Of a stretch of 64,000 nucleotides of DNA, positions 18,601 to 26,964 are shown piece after piece. Position 1 is the stretch's first letter; every line of letters begins with the position of its first letter. Origin of the DNA: DAOVQB01 sp023128935. Lineage in GTDB: Bacteria; Eisenbacteria; RBG-16-71-46; CAIMUX01; WJJG01. The translations under genes were made by a program, and so were the position numbers. The notes beneath the pieces are model-generated. The model ran no database searches and had not been told where the DNA came from. It saw only the letters and a program-made list of their open reading frames with translations. The DNA lies in NCBI GenBank assembly GCA_030628905.1, contig DAOVQB010000002.1, forward strand, positions 13,502-77,501, given 5' to 3'.

Positions 18601-19075
18601 ACTCTGCCTTGTCGCTCAACTCGTTGGCCGACATGGATGAAACCAAGCTGAAGGTAAAGAAATCGTCGGTGCGAAAATCATCGGGAATGTAGGGAACGAT
18701 GACAGGCTGGCCGGCCGTCGCCGGCAGGTTGCGCCGCACGCCTCCCAACTGCTCGGACAGCTCGAGGCGGGCAAACTCGATGTTTATATCACGCCGGAAC
18801 TCTATGCGCACACGACTGCGCCCGGGGGAGGAGCGCGCATGAACCTCCTCGATGCCGTGCACGTTGCGCGCGGCTTCCTCGATGGGCACGGTGATGGCGC
18901 GCTGCACCGCACTGGGTGAGGCGCCGTTCCAGCGAGTGTAGATGGTGAGCGACGGCAGCTCGGTCTCCGGCATGGCCTCGATGTTGAGGCGCGGCAGTGC
19001 GTAGACCCCGCAGATGATGAGTGCGGAGAATATCATCCAGGTCGCAACGGGATGATCGACAAAAAAGCGGGTCAT
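15671..19075 (-). CDS. RND-family efflux pump, second of a tandem pair
   Basis: 1134 residues with the RND plan: TM1 near residues 10-27, a large periplasmic loop, a TM2-TM6 block from about 335, a second loop, and a C-terminal TM block (LWLTLLFIFMTLAALFESF, then FGIVVNNAILLINRF). TM4 carries GMLLDNSILVMD, with a single acidic relay residue followed by Asn. Between TM6 and TM7 there is an extra hydrophobic stretch of about 100 residues (around residues 520-610) that standard AcrB-type pumps lack. The start ATG 19075 overlaps the stop of the preceding RND gene by 4 bp. With the adaptor at 23657 it forms an MdtABC-like arrangement of one adaptor and two pumps. Confidence 0.92.
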   Translation of the reverse strand: MTRFFVDHPVATWMIFSALIICGVYALPRLNIEAMPETELPSLTIYTRWNGASPSAVQRAITVPIEEAARNVHGIEEVHARSSPGRSRVRIEFRRDINIEFARLELSEQLGGVRRNLPATAGQPVIVPYIPDDFRTDDFFTFSLVSSMSANELSDKAESWLVPRLLAVPGVADAEVQGGARPLVRIRLNAELMERYNLTADGIYTRLEELDDILPAGAVRRAGRQLTVSIQDSVTLNALRHTVLRTVGGQPITLARVAELEPGYEDPIRFVRIGGENVVEVTVAKRSGQNAVTVSRNLRETLPEIAANLPFPVNFEIDHDAGEDLEDKLTELIYRSLIILALLFVLLAIALRRVRLTAIVVSSILLAIVICLSLFYFFGVSVNFITISGLTVCFGMLLDNSILVMDAIHRRLVRPHNKGVRGVWDAARRALIGGTHEVAFPIITTTLTTVVAFLSFTFLSGRLSLFYVPLAASVGIAMLASIFVAFCWIPVALRGTALKEKQIARARGDAPVEEMRGMALLKRWGVVTLVLMVVSAAVFAILEGPRELLDRWAWALGVLGLLIMVGVFTSFIRRITAFNLRFWWIPVPLMLALFAGTWHIFKEEIHQGGFWQQSGAEQLRLYMERPVGTDVVLSSETMKLFEAEVLPLPEGVHMKTYSWENRAFMRIEFEPEQLRSPWPEVLRDKLILLAEELGGLFIWIGGFGDPYLKGGRGGGLSNSLIKITGYNSKVLNNICEGIVARLGGNRRVRNVRLSSGDNFEREGADETVVLVHRERLADHHMSVAEVLGFLRRLLDVENPWHMIVSGEDQRLQLSFANAEKIQYDQVMSKEITGANGQQVRLGDVITLETRPVIGSINRENQRYTMQVNWEYIGTDRMRQRFIANILSGLQLPYGYTAEDVSGERMTHKEEEEMQTILWLTLLFIFMTLAALFESFTLPFLVLLSIPMSLVGVVGLFWAADASFDSSAKIGLVLLFGIVVNNAILLINRFRLQVREIVTERGYPSELVPVKHRLGGTDLWRLPGKERVELLRTAICEGMRIQLRSILLTSGTTVAALLPLLIRLRETSEGRDIWENLALSSIGGLVSSTVLIIGAIPALYWIMTRLGWVLARLWHRLRRKAPAQAQMVSPEAGRA

Positions 19076-22000
19076 CGCGAGTCTCCACCTCGGCCGGCCC
19101 CAGCGGCCCGGAGGGTGCTCCGCGCGGCTTTGAGTGTTCCTTCATAGTCTCGGTCCAACCATCGATGAAGGATCTCGTAGACCACGGGGGTCAGGAATAG
19201 GGTCAGTGCCGTGGCAATGGTCAAGCCGCCCATGATGGTGATTGCCAGAGGCCGCTGTATCTGCTCGCCGGTCCCGATGCCGATCCCCATGGGGATCATG
19301 GCCAGAACCGTGGTCAGGGTCGTCATCAGAATCGGACGGAAGCGCAGGGCACTGGCTTCCAGGATGGCCGCGCGACCGCCATACCCGCTTAGGCGCAGGC
19401 GCCGAATCGTGGCCACCTTGACAATGGCATCGTTTACAGAAATGCCCAGCAAGGCGATGAGTCCTATGAGCGAGATGATGTTAACCGAATGACCAGCCAG
19501 AAATAGCGTAACCAGCGCCCCCAGGGCCCCCACCGGCAGCACCACTGATATCACTACTGGATCAAGGAAGGATTCGAACTGAGCCGCCAGAATCATGTAG
19601 ACCAGGAGCACGGACAAAAGCAGCGCCCAACCCAGGTCCCGGAACGAGCTGTTGATCTCCTCCTGCTCCCCGCCGGTCACGAACCCGACTCCCGCGGGCA
19701 GCTCCAGGGTTCCTAGGATGGCACGCACATCCTCCCAGACTTGGCCAAGGCGTCGGCCGTGCACATCGCCCGATATAGTGATCTGGCGGCGTTGATTGCG
19801 GCGCACGATCTCACGCACCGGCCGGCCCTCGGACTGGATGATAAAGCTCCCCAGGGGAACAGTTCTGCCGCCGGGCAGCGAGATCGGCGAGCCCAACACC
19901 TTGGGTAGGTTCCGGCGCTGGTCGATCGGGAGGCGCACCGCGATGTCGATGCGTTGTTCGATTTCATTGAAGCTCGTAGCCACAACACCCTGGATCCGCG
20001 CGCGCAGCTCGCGCGCCAGCTGATCCGGCTCGAGCCCGTAGCGCAGGGCCTTCTCGCGATCCAGGGAAACCTCGATGGTAGGATTGCCGAGGACGCGATC
20101 CATTTCGACATCCGCCAGCCCATCCACCTGGCGCAAGCGCGGAACCAGTTCGTTCGCGGTCGCCAAGGCCTCGGCCGACTTCTCGGCCACGATACCCAGT
20201 GTGAAAGGCGCTTCACCACTGGCTAGAATCTCGCTCAGCCCGATGCCCTCGTCGCGGAAGACATAGGTGGAGCCAGCGAGGTCTTCCAGCCGCTCCCGCA
20301 GCCGCTGCTTGACGGCCTCCATCCGCTGGCGGCTTTGACGGCTAGGATGCAGCAGGACCCGGATGCGAGCCGTGTTGGCCGCGGTGTACTCCTTGAGCGA
20401 GGCCAACGTCCGTTCGGTCTGCCCCACCTGGGCATACACCGTATCCACCTCATCCATCTGGGCCAGGAAAGATGAGATTGTCGCCGCGGTCTTCTCGGTT
20501 TGCTCAAGTGGCGTGCCCGCAGGAAGCTCGAGAGCCACGGTGAAATCGCCCTGATTGCGGTCGGGTAGAAAGGTCTTGCGCATCTCTACCCCGGTCCAAC
20601 CGGCGGCGACCATGACCACTACCAGAGCCACCAAGAAGCGGCCCTTGTGGCCCAGCACCCATTCCAGAGCCCGATGATAGCGGCCGGCCATGCCGCGGAA
20701 AAAAACATCCGATAGCTTGAAGATCCCACGCGGTCTATGCGCGCCAGCCCCAAGGATGCGCGCCGAGAGCATCGGTTGCAGCAGAAGCGCGGTGAAGATG
20801 GAGATCAGAAGCGAGATGGTTACCGTAAGCGCCTGATCCCGGAAAAACTCGCCCGCGATCCCCGGGACGTAGATCACCGGGAAGAAGACCGCCACCGTTG
20901 TCAGAGTCGCCGCTATCACCGGCGAGGCCACTTCCTGAGTGGCACGCACCGCAATCGCGCTGACGCTGTCATCTTCCCCGCCGGGATCGCTCCCCCTGCT
21001 GATGGCCGGGGGGCTGGTTTGACTCGCTGCGCTTCCCGTAGTCCTAGAGTGGCGATCGCGCAGGTGACGATTGATATTCTCTAGTACCACAATCGCATTG
21101 TCGACCAGCATGCCCGCAGCCAGCGACAGCCCGCCCAGCGACATCAGATTGAGGCTGACGCTGGCGAAGTTGAGGAAAGCGAAGGTCGCGAAGACGGATA
21201 CCGGAATGGCCAAGCCCACCACAATCGGGCTGCGCCAGTCCTGAAGGAAGAAGAACAGCACCAGAAAGGCCAGCAGCGCTCCGTAGAGTAGGGAGCTGCG
21301 CAGGCCGCGGAAAGATTCCTCCACGAAGTCCGCGTCGCGATAGACGAAGCTGTACTCGAAGTCCGGATACTCGTCCGTGACGATACCCAGGATGTGATCG
21401 ACGTCGCGGGTGGCGCTAATCGTGTTGGCGCCAACCTCTTTGTACAAGTGCAGCGAGACGACTTCACTATCACCGAGCAGCGTGGCGCCTTCCGGCTCCT
21501 TGGTGGTGTCCAGCACTTCAGCTACGTCGGCAATCGTTACGCCCTGTCCAGCGTCGGGGATCTCGGTCTGGCGAATGGCATCCAGGTCTTCGAACTCGCC
21601 CAGAATCCGCAGGGGAAGATGCAGCGGCCCGCGCCGAATGCGCCCGCCGGGGAAGCTGATATTGGCGATCCGCAGGGCCCGTTGGATATGCGCCATAGTG
21701 ATGCCATAGAGGCGCAGCTTGCTGAAGTCGGGACGAACCAGGATCTCTCGTTCGGAGCCGCCAATCACCTCAGCTTGGCTGATTCCCTGGATCTGCTCCA
21801 GCGCCGGCTTGATCACATCGCGCGCGAAATCAGTCATCTGGGCCAGCGGATCATCGCCCCCCAGAACCAGAATCGCAATCGGGCGGGCGCTTGGATCCCA
21901 GCGCAGAATCAGCGGCCGGTTGGCGGTTTCGGGGAAATCGTCACGGTAGGCAACCCGGTCGATGGCTTCGCGCAGGTGCAGGTTGGCGAAGTCCATGTCG

Positions 22001-22293
22001 GTGCCCCACTCGTACTGTACCGTTATCGCTGAAACCCCCTCGCGCGTGCGTGACACCACGCGCCGCACGCCCGCGAGACCGGTTATGACCTCTTCCAGCG
22101 GTTGTGTCACCAAGCGTGTCAGATCATCGGCCGGCGTATCAGCGTAGTTGGTGATGACCGTCAAGTTGGGATAGTTGATGGCCGGTAGGAGGTCGACTGG
22201 CAGGCGCTGGAGCGCCAGAGCCCCCACCAGTACCAACCCCGCGAAGATCATGAGGATCGCAACGGGGCGGTTGACCGCTGCTCTGATGATCAT
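19072..22293 (-). CDS. RND-family efflux pump, first of a tandem pair
   Basis: 1073 residues of the hydrophobe/amphiphile efflux type. TM1 is IRAAVNRPVAILMIFAGLVL, TM4 has GMLVDNAIVVLENI, and the C-terminal half has LIGLIALLGISVNDAIVKV and MTTLTTVLAMIPMGIGIGTG. A Ser/Pro-rich cytoplasmic insertion (about residues 405-440) follows TM4. The start overlaps the stop of the adaptor gene (ATGA) and its own stop overlaps the next pump, so the three are translationally coupled. No outer-membrane factor is encoded in this operon. Substrates may be drugs, lipids or metals and cannot be told from sequence. Confidence 0.93.
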   Translation of the reverse strand: MIIRAAVNRPVAILMIFAGLVLVGALALQRLPVDLLPAINYPNLTVITNYADTPADDLTRLVTQPLEEVITGLAGVRRVVSRTREGVSAITVQYEWGTDMDFANLHLREAIDRVAYRDDFPETANRPLILRWDPSARPIAILVLGGDDPLAQMTDFARDVIKPALEQIQGISQAEVIGGSEREILVRPDFSKLRLYGITMAHIQRALRIANISFPGGRIRRGPLHLPLRILGEFEDLDAIRQTEIPDAGQGVTIADVAEVLDTTKEPEGATLLGDSEVVSLHLYKEVGANTISATRDVDHILGIVTDEYPDFEYSFVYRDADFVEESFRGLRSSLLYGALLAFLVLFFFLQDWRSPIVVGLAIPVSVFATFAFLNFASVSLNLMSLGGLSLAAGMLVDNAIVVLENINRHLRDRHSRTTGSAASQTSPPAISRGSDPGGEDDSVSAIAVRATQEVASPVIAATLTTVAVFFPVIYVPGIAGEFFRDQALTVTISLLISIFTALLLQPMLSARILGAGAHRPRGIFKLSDVFFRGMAGRYHRALEWVLGHKGRFLVALVVVMVAAGWTGVEMRKTFLPDRNQGDFTVALELPAGTPLEQTEKTAATISSFLAQMDEVDTVYAQVGQTERTLASLKEYTAANTARIRVLLHPSRQSRQRMEAVKQRLRERLEDLAGSTYVFRDEGIGLSEILASGEAPFTLGIVAEKSAEALATANELVPRLRQVDGLADVEMDRVLGNPTIEVSLDREKALRYGLEPDQLARELRARIQGVVATSFNEIEQRIDIAVRLPIDQRRNLPKVLGSPISLPGGRTVPLGSFIIQSEGRPVREIVRRNQRRQITISGDVHGRRLGQVWEDVRAILGTLELPAGVGFVTGGEQEEINSSFRDLGWALLLSVLLVYMILAAQFESFLDPVVISVVLPVGALGALVTLFLAGHSVNIISLIGLIALLGISVNDAIVKVATIRRLRLSGYGGRAAILEASALRFRPILMTTLTTVLAMIPMGIGIGTGEQIQRPLAITIMGGLTIATALTLFLTPVVYEILHRWLDRDYEGTLKAARSTLRAAGAGRGGDSR

Positions 22294-23657
22294 GGCGTGC
22301 GTCCCGCGTCGTCAGTAAACAGATTCCAGCGATCCTGCGGGGGCAGCGTGCGCCGGATCTTGATCTTGGCCTCGTGCGCCAGCGTGAGATGATCGCTCAC
22401 CACGACGCGCTCACCTGCGGCCAGGGACCCGCCACTGTGGACTTTGAGAATCTCCACCCAATCTTCGTTCTCCAGGCCGATGTCGACATAGAGCCACTGC
22501 GCGCGGTCCTCAACCACCTTGAACACGAGGGGCCGGCTGTCCCGGGTCAGGACGGCAGCCTTGGGTACCTGCAATCTATCGGGATAGATCCAGCCGGCGA
22601 TCTCGGCTTGTACAAACATTCCTGGACGCAAGCGACCTTCAGGGTTATCGAAGCGAACGATCACCTCGCAGGTCCGGCTCGCTTCGTCGAGATGGGGGCT
22701 AATGACATCGACCTTCTCCCGCAGCGTGTCCCCTGTGGCCGGCACTGCTAGCAGGACAGGCCTTCCCCTTTCCAGATTGCCCAGATCGGCCTCGAGCACA
22801 TTCACCGTCGCCTCCAGCCGATCGTTGTTGTAAATGGAGCAGATGCGCGAGCCAAGCGTGATGATCTCGCCCTGTACAACATTCATGCCCTGCACGACAC
22901 CTGCAAATGGGGCGCGGATTTCTGTGTTCTCCAAGTTGAGCTTCGCCCGCTCCTCCGCCACCCGCGCTTCTGCCATACCTGTCCGCTTCTCAAACACCTG
23001 CTGGCGAAAGGCCCCATCCTCCAAAGCCGCCAGCTCGGCCTCGAGCATCCTGGCCTGGAACTCCTCACGGCTCAGCTCCCCGCGCCGGTACTGCGACTCG
23101 AGCTGCTTCTGCTGCCCGGCAAACTCGGAGAGCGCCTCGTGGTTGACCGTGAACTCATCGTCCTCGGCCGCAATCTGGGAGAGGGCCTGAAAATGGCGAT
23201 AGCGGCTCTCCTCAAGAGAGAGCGCATACTCCCTTTGATCAATCTGTGCCAGGAGTTGACCGGCCGTAACCCGATCGCCATCACGGACGAACACATCTAG
23301 CAGTTCTCCGGCAACCTTGGTACGCACCTCGACTGAACGGGGCGTCCGGATCGCCCCGTCGGCGTGTATCGCCATGACCAGACCACCGCGGCGCACCTCG
23401 GCCACGTTGACCTTGATGGCCTTCTCTTTCTTCTTGAGCTTCGCGCCACCGCTCGAGTCCGCCGCGGCGGAATCGGCCCCCGCCCCAGTGCTGTCGGACG
23501 CGCCGCCATCACCAGTGCCGCCCCCACATCCGGAGACAAGGATCGCGAAGGCTATGGTGAGCAGACCCCGGAGGAGCTTGCCAGCGGGCGGCCGAATTCT
23601 GGATAGGACCACGCAGTAACCTACAGGCTGACCCGCGGTTTGGCTCGGATTCAACAT
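22290..23657 (-). CDS. RND periplasmic adaptor (membrane fusion) lipoprotein
   Basis: 455 residues. A hydrophobic leader ends in a lipobox (VSGC, Cys about 44), followed by a Gly/Ser/Asp/Ala-rich linker and a Lys patch. The lipoyl/beta-barrel core is visible: SVEVRTKVAGELLDVFVRDGDRV and later NTEIRAPFAGVVQGMNVVQGE. Between these lies a long alpha-helical hairpin (about 155-245), and beyond them a C-terminal barrel with LRPGMFVQAEI. It links the two downstream RND pumps to an outer-membrane channel encoded elsewhere. AGAGG lies 7 bp before the ATG. Confidence 0.92.
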   Translation of the reverse strand: MLNPSQTAGQPVGYCVVLSRIRPPAGKLLRGLLTIAFAILVSGCGGGTGDGGASDSTGAGADSAAADSSGGAKLKKKEKAIKVNVAEVRRGGLVMAIHADGAIRTPRSVEVRTKVAGELLDVFVRDGDRVTAGQLLAQIDQREYALSLEESRYRHFQALSQIAAEDDEFTVNHEALSEFAGQQKQLESQYRRGELSREEFQARMLEAELAALEDGAFRQQVFEKRTGMAEARVAEERAKLNLENTEIRAPFAGVVQGMNVVQGEIITLGSRICSIYNNDRLEATVNVLEADLGNLERGRPVLLAVPATGDTLREKVDVISPHLDEASRTCEVIVRFDNPEGRLRPGMFVQAEIAGWIYPDRLQVPKAAVLTRDSRPLVFKVVEDRAQWLYVDIGLENEDWVEILKVHSGGSLAAGERVVVSDHLTLAHEAKIKIRRTLPPQDRWNLFTDDAGRTP

Positions 23658-23694
23658 CGGTAACCTCTTCCCTGATCGTCAATCAAGCCCTGGG

Positions 23695-23714
23695 CGATGG
23701 CGCGAATGCCATCG
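23695..23714 (-). promoter_or_regulatory. Inverted repeat in the 5' region of the RND operon
   Basis: CGATGGC (23695-23701) and GCCATCG (23708-23714) are perfect complements 6 bp apart. They lie 38 bp before the adaptor start and next to an AT-rich box (23721-23732) that could act as a -10 element on the minus strand. An operator is plausible. I found no clear -35. Confidence 0.35.
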
Positions 23715-24028
23715 GCTACTCATATATATAATGGTGTACGTCATCTCCGTATCCCGCGTTGCGTCAGTCACATTCGCAGCCCAGCGCTACTCCAGGAGCC
23801 ACAACTGAACGCACTTGGGCCAACTGTGCTGCCACGTGACGTAGCCCCCCCCCCAGCCCCGACCCGCGCAATAGTGTTCTTGCGGCGCGCAACGGGAGGG
23901 GATGATAGCAAATGGCAAGAACCACGGCCAATAGCGATGCCGGCACCCCGTGGATCATAGCACCGGCATCTCCCCTGACTCCCTCTCCGCTCCTGGGCGT
24001 GTGCCTCTTCTGAGGGCCTCTGGGAGGC

Positions 24029-24057
24029 TTGCTAGGGCTTCCGTCTCCATGTATTAT
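24029..24057 (+). promoter_or_regulatory. Candidate promoter of the receiver/NfnAB unit
   Basis: TTGCTA (24029-24034) and TATTAT (24052-24057) are spaced by 17 bp, 100 bp upstream of the GTG start at 24157. Confidence 0.4.
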
Positions 24058-24156
24058 TTGCAATTCTAGCATGTGCTTCGTTAGTGAGAGCACATCCGTG
24101 GGAAGTGCCTGGAAGATGCGGACGTACCTCTCAGCTGGGTTCAGAAAGGCGGGACG

Positions 24157-24558
24157 GTGAAAGATCAGGCCAGGATCCTCCTGATTGACAGGGACGATGA
24201 GTTTCTCAGCACGCTGAAGACCGCCCTGGAGGGCCGTGGGTACATTGTGGCTACGGCGGCAAGTGGCCAGGACGGACTGGAGGTGGTGCGCGCAAATATG
24301 CCCGATCTGATCATCATGGAAGTGATGCTGGAGAATCACGACACGGGCTTCAGCGTCACGCACCAGCTTAAGATCGACCCACTCTTTGGAAAGATCCCGG
24401 TTCTTCTGGTCTCAGCGGTGGCCCAGGCGACGGGCTATCACTTCACACAGGAAGAAGACGGCTTCTGGATGAAATCCGATGACTATCTGGAGAGGCCCAT
24501 CGATACAGACACCCTCCTGCAGCGCGTAGAGGCCTTGTTGAAGAGGGACATGGACTAG
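24157..24558 (+). CDS. Stand-alone receiver-domain protein with a degenerate phosphorylation site
   Basis: 133 residues forming a single CheY-like domain with no output module. By alignment to the family, the acidic pocket is IDRDD, so the second Asp of the usual DD pair is Arg. The phospho-acceptor position in PDLIIMEVML is Glu, and the conserved Lys in DDYLERPID is Arg. Ser in VSAVAQ occupies the Thr/Ser position. A short TGF-type insertion (ENHDTGFSV) and a longer loop before the last strand (TGYHFTQEEDGFWMKS) recall receiver proteins found beside hydrogenase or bifurcating-enzyme genes. It probably works without phosphorylation, as a constitutive or ligand-modulated partner. It lies 115 bp before the NfnAB-type fusion. 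Confidence 0.82.
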   Translation: MKDQARILLIDRDDEFLSTLKTALEGRGYIVATAASGQDGLEVVRANMPDLIIMEVMLENHDTGFSVTHQLKIDPLFGKIPVLLVSAVAQATGYHFTQEEDGFWMKSDDYLERPIDTDTLLQRVEALLKRDMD

Positions 24559-24673
24559 AAAAAAGGGGGGCGCAGGCACTCCTGCATAGAGAACGGTCAA
24601 CCTTACCACCAATTCATCCCCCAAGAGAGGCACTTGTCTTCGTGGGGGAGCAAGTACCCGGGAAGCAAGACAG

Positions 24674-26917
24674 ATGCCTCAACTGAATGAAATCCTTCGC
24701 AAGGAAGCCCTACTGCAGGGCTCCGTCACTCTCTTCGAACTCTACTCTCCCGAGATTGCCGAGAAAGTGAAGGCTGGTCAGTTCGTGGTCGTGCGGACAG
24801 ATGAGTATGGCGAACGCATTCCCCTCACGGTGGCAGGACATGATCCTCATACGGGATCGATCACGATTATCTTCCAAGAGGTTGGTCTATCCACGAAGAA
24901 GTTGGGCCGGTTCAATCGGGGCGAGGTGATCGCCGACGTCGTGGGACCCTTGGGGCTGCCCAGTAACATCAGGAGGCTTGGAACGGTTGTCTGCGTGGGG
25001 GGTGGCGTTGGTGTGGCCGTGGTCTATCCCGTGGCCAAGGCCTTCAAGGAAGCAGGCAATGAGGTTGTCTCGATCATAGGCGCCCGCAGCAAGGATTTGC
25101 TCATCCTTGAAGACGAGATGCGGGCCGTGAGCGACGAACTGCTTGTGACCACTGACGATGGGAGCTATGGCCACCACGGTTTCGTGACCGACGTGCTGAA
25201 GCGGCTGATAGACGAAGGGCGAAAGATCGACGAGGTAACGGCCATTGGCCCTGCGGTCATGATGCGCGCAGTCACGGATGTGACCCGCGAGCCCGGTATC
25301 CACACGATCGTCAGCCTCAATACTCTCATGGTTGACGGCACCGGGATGTGCGGATGTTGCCGCATCACAGTTGGAGGTAAAACGAAGTTCGTCTGTGTGG
25401 ACGGACCCGAGTTTGACGGACACAAAGTCGACTTCGAGGAGTTGCTCAATCGATCCGCGATCTATCACAGAGAAGAGCGCCGGGCCGAATGGGATCACAA
25501 ATGTCGCGTGGAGGCCGCCGCGAATGCCTTGAAACGACAGAAGAGCCGGACACCCATGCCGAAGCAGCACCCCATGCGGCGCGCTCGTAACTTTGATGAA
25601 GTGGCTCTAGGATACACTGAGACGCAGGCGATCATCGAAGCCAACCGTTGCCTGAATTGCAAGACTTCCCCCTGCATCGCGGGCTGTCCGGTTGAAATTG
25701 ACATCCCAGCATTTATCGCGCTCATCCGCGAGGGCGACTTCATGGGTGCGATCCACAAGATCAAGGAAAAGAACAGCTTGCCTGCCATTTGCGGACGTGT
25801 CTGTCCCCAGGAGGATCAGTGCGAGATCAACTGCGTCTTGAGCAAGAAAGGTCAGCCCATCGCCATCGGCCGCCTGGAACGCTTCGTCGCCGATTACGAA
25901 GCGGCTCAGGGTGAAATCAAGCCGCCTCCTCTTGCGGCTCCTTCGGGAAAACGCGTTGCCGTGATCGGCGCTGGTCCCGCGGGACTCACCGTAGCAGGAG
26001 AACTGGTCAAGCTGGGACATCAGGTCACAGTGTTTGAGGCCTTACACAAGGCGGGGGGGGTGCTTGTCTACGGCATCCCAGAGTTCCGCCTGCCGAAAGC
26101 CGTTGTGCAACAGGAGTGCAACTACATCGGGAAGATGGGCGCAGACATCCGTCTAAGCTTTGTGGTCGGCAAATCGAAGACACTTGATGAGTTGATGAAG
26201 GATGGCTACGATGCCGTTTTCGTTGGAACAGGTGCCGGCCTACCCTACTTCATGAACATCCCTGGCGAGAATCTGAACGGCGTATACTCAGCCAATGAAT
26301 TCCTCACGCGTGTCAATCTGATGAAGGCCTACCGTTTCCCCGAGTACGACACGCCGATCCACCTGGGAAGACGGATTGCTGTTGTCGGTGGCGGGAATGT
26401 GGCGATGGATTCTGCGCGCATCTCGCTGCGCCTGGGCGCCGAGAAGGTCTACTTGGTCTATCGCCGCGCCCGCGAGCAGATGCCCGCCCGCGAGGAGGAG
26501 ATTGTGAATGCCTTCGAGGAAGGCGTCATCCCCATGCTCTTGACCAATCCTGTTAAGATCCTGGGCAATCAGAAGGGTTGGGTAGACGGCATGGAGTGCA
26601 TCAAGATGGAGCTTGGCACGCCGGATGCATCTGGCCGCCGGAGGCCCATCCCGATCGAGGATTCCGGGCATGTGATCGACGTTGATATGGTCATTATAGC
26701 GATCGGCCAGGGCCCGAACCCGCTCCTAACCCAGACCACGCCGGACCTGGAAACCAACCGCTGGGGCAATATCTCCGCGGATGAGGAGACTGGCCAGACA
26801 TCCAAGCGGGGCGTTTTTGCTGGCGGGGACATCGTCACCGGCGCAGCCACGGTGATCCTGGCCATGGGCGCTGGCAAGAAAGCAGCCGCAGCAATTGACA
26901 AGCACTTGGGGGCCTGA
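24674..26917 (+). CDS. Fused NfnAB/SudBA-type flavoprotein (ferredoxin-NADP reductase + glutamate-synthase small-chain-like)
   Basis: 747 residues joining two proteins that are separate in most organisms. Residues 1-280 match NfnA/SudB: an FAD- and NAD-binding FNR fold with VVCVGGGVGVAVVYPVAKAF, and a [2Fe-2S] site DGTGMCGCCRITVGG...FVCVDGPEFDGH near 220-245. Residues 300-747 match NfnB/GltD/SudA. Cys motifs for [4Fe-4S] clusters lie at CLNCKTSPCIAGCP (about 325) and CGRVCPQEDQCEINC. An FAD site VIGAGPAGLTVAGELV is near 430 and a second dinucleotide site VVGGGNVAMDSARISLRLG near 570. The family performs flavin-based bifurcation between NADH, NADPH and ferredoxin, or sulfide/polysulfide chemistry. 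The fusion should be a cytoplasmic redox-balancing enzyme. Confidence 0.88.
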   Translation: MPQLNEILRKEALLQGSVTLFELYSPEIAEKVKAGQFVVVRTDEYGERIPLTVAGHDPHTGSITIIFQEVGLSTKKLGRFNRGEVIADVVGPLGLPSNIRRLGTVVCVGGGVGVAVVYPVAKAFKEAGNEVVSIIGARSKDLLILEDEMRAVSDELLVTTDDGSYGHHGFVTDVLKRLIDEGRKIDEVTAIGPAVMMRAVTDVTREPGIHTIVSLNTLMVDGTGMCGCCRITVGGKTKFVCVDGPEFDGHKVDFEELLNRSAIYHREERRAEWDHKCRVEAAANALKRQKSRTPMPKQHPMRRARNFDEVALGYTETQAIIEANRCLNCKTSPCIAGCPVEIDIPAFIALIREGDFMGAIHKIKEKNSLPAICGRVCPQEDQCEINCVLSKKGQPIAIGRLERFVADYEAAQGEIKPPPLAAPSGKRVAVIGAGPAGLTVAGELVKLGHQVTVFEALHKAGGVLVYGIPEFRLPKAVVQQECNYIGKMGADIRLSFVVGKSKTLDELMKDGYDAVFVGTGAGLPYFMNIPGENLNGVYSANEFLTRVNLMKAYRFPEYDTPIHLGRRIAVVGGGNVAMDSARISLRLGAEKVYLVYRRAREQMPAREEEIVNAFEEGVIPMLLTNPVKILGNQKGWVDGMECIKMELGTPDASGRRRPIPIEDSGHVIDVDMVIIAIGQGPNPLLTQTTPDLETNRWGNISADEETGQTSKRGVFAGGDIVTGAATVILAMGAGKKAAAAIDKHLGA

Positions 26918-26918
26918 A

Positions 26919-26942
26919 GCCCGGAGTCCTAGGGGCTCCGGC
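26919..26942 (+). terminator. Possible hairpin terminator after the NfnAB fusion
   Basis: CCGGAG (26921-26926) and CTCCGG (26936-26941) can pair 4 bp after the stop codon. No T-run follows, so it may only be an intercistronic hairpin before the beta-helix gene. Confidence 0.3.
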
Positions 26943-26964
26943 ATTACCATTGGGAGATGTGCAC

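Larger units (their letters stand above)
23658..24156. other. Divergent intergenic region between the RND operon and the receiver/NfnAB unit
   Basis: 499 bp with no supported gene. It contains an AT box (CATATATATAATG, 23721-23733), an inverted repeat at 23695-23714, a run of nine C residues near 23845, and a candidate plus-strand promoter at 24029-24057. Confidence 0.6.
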
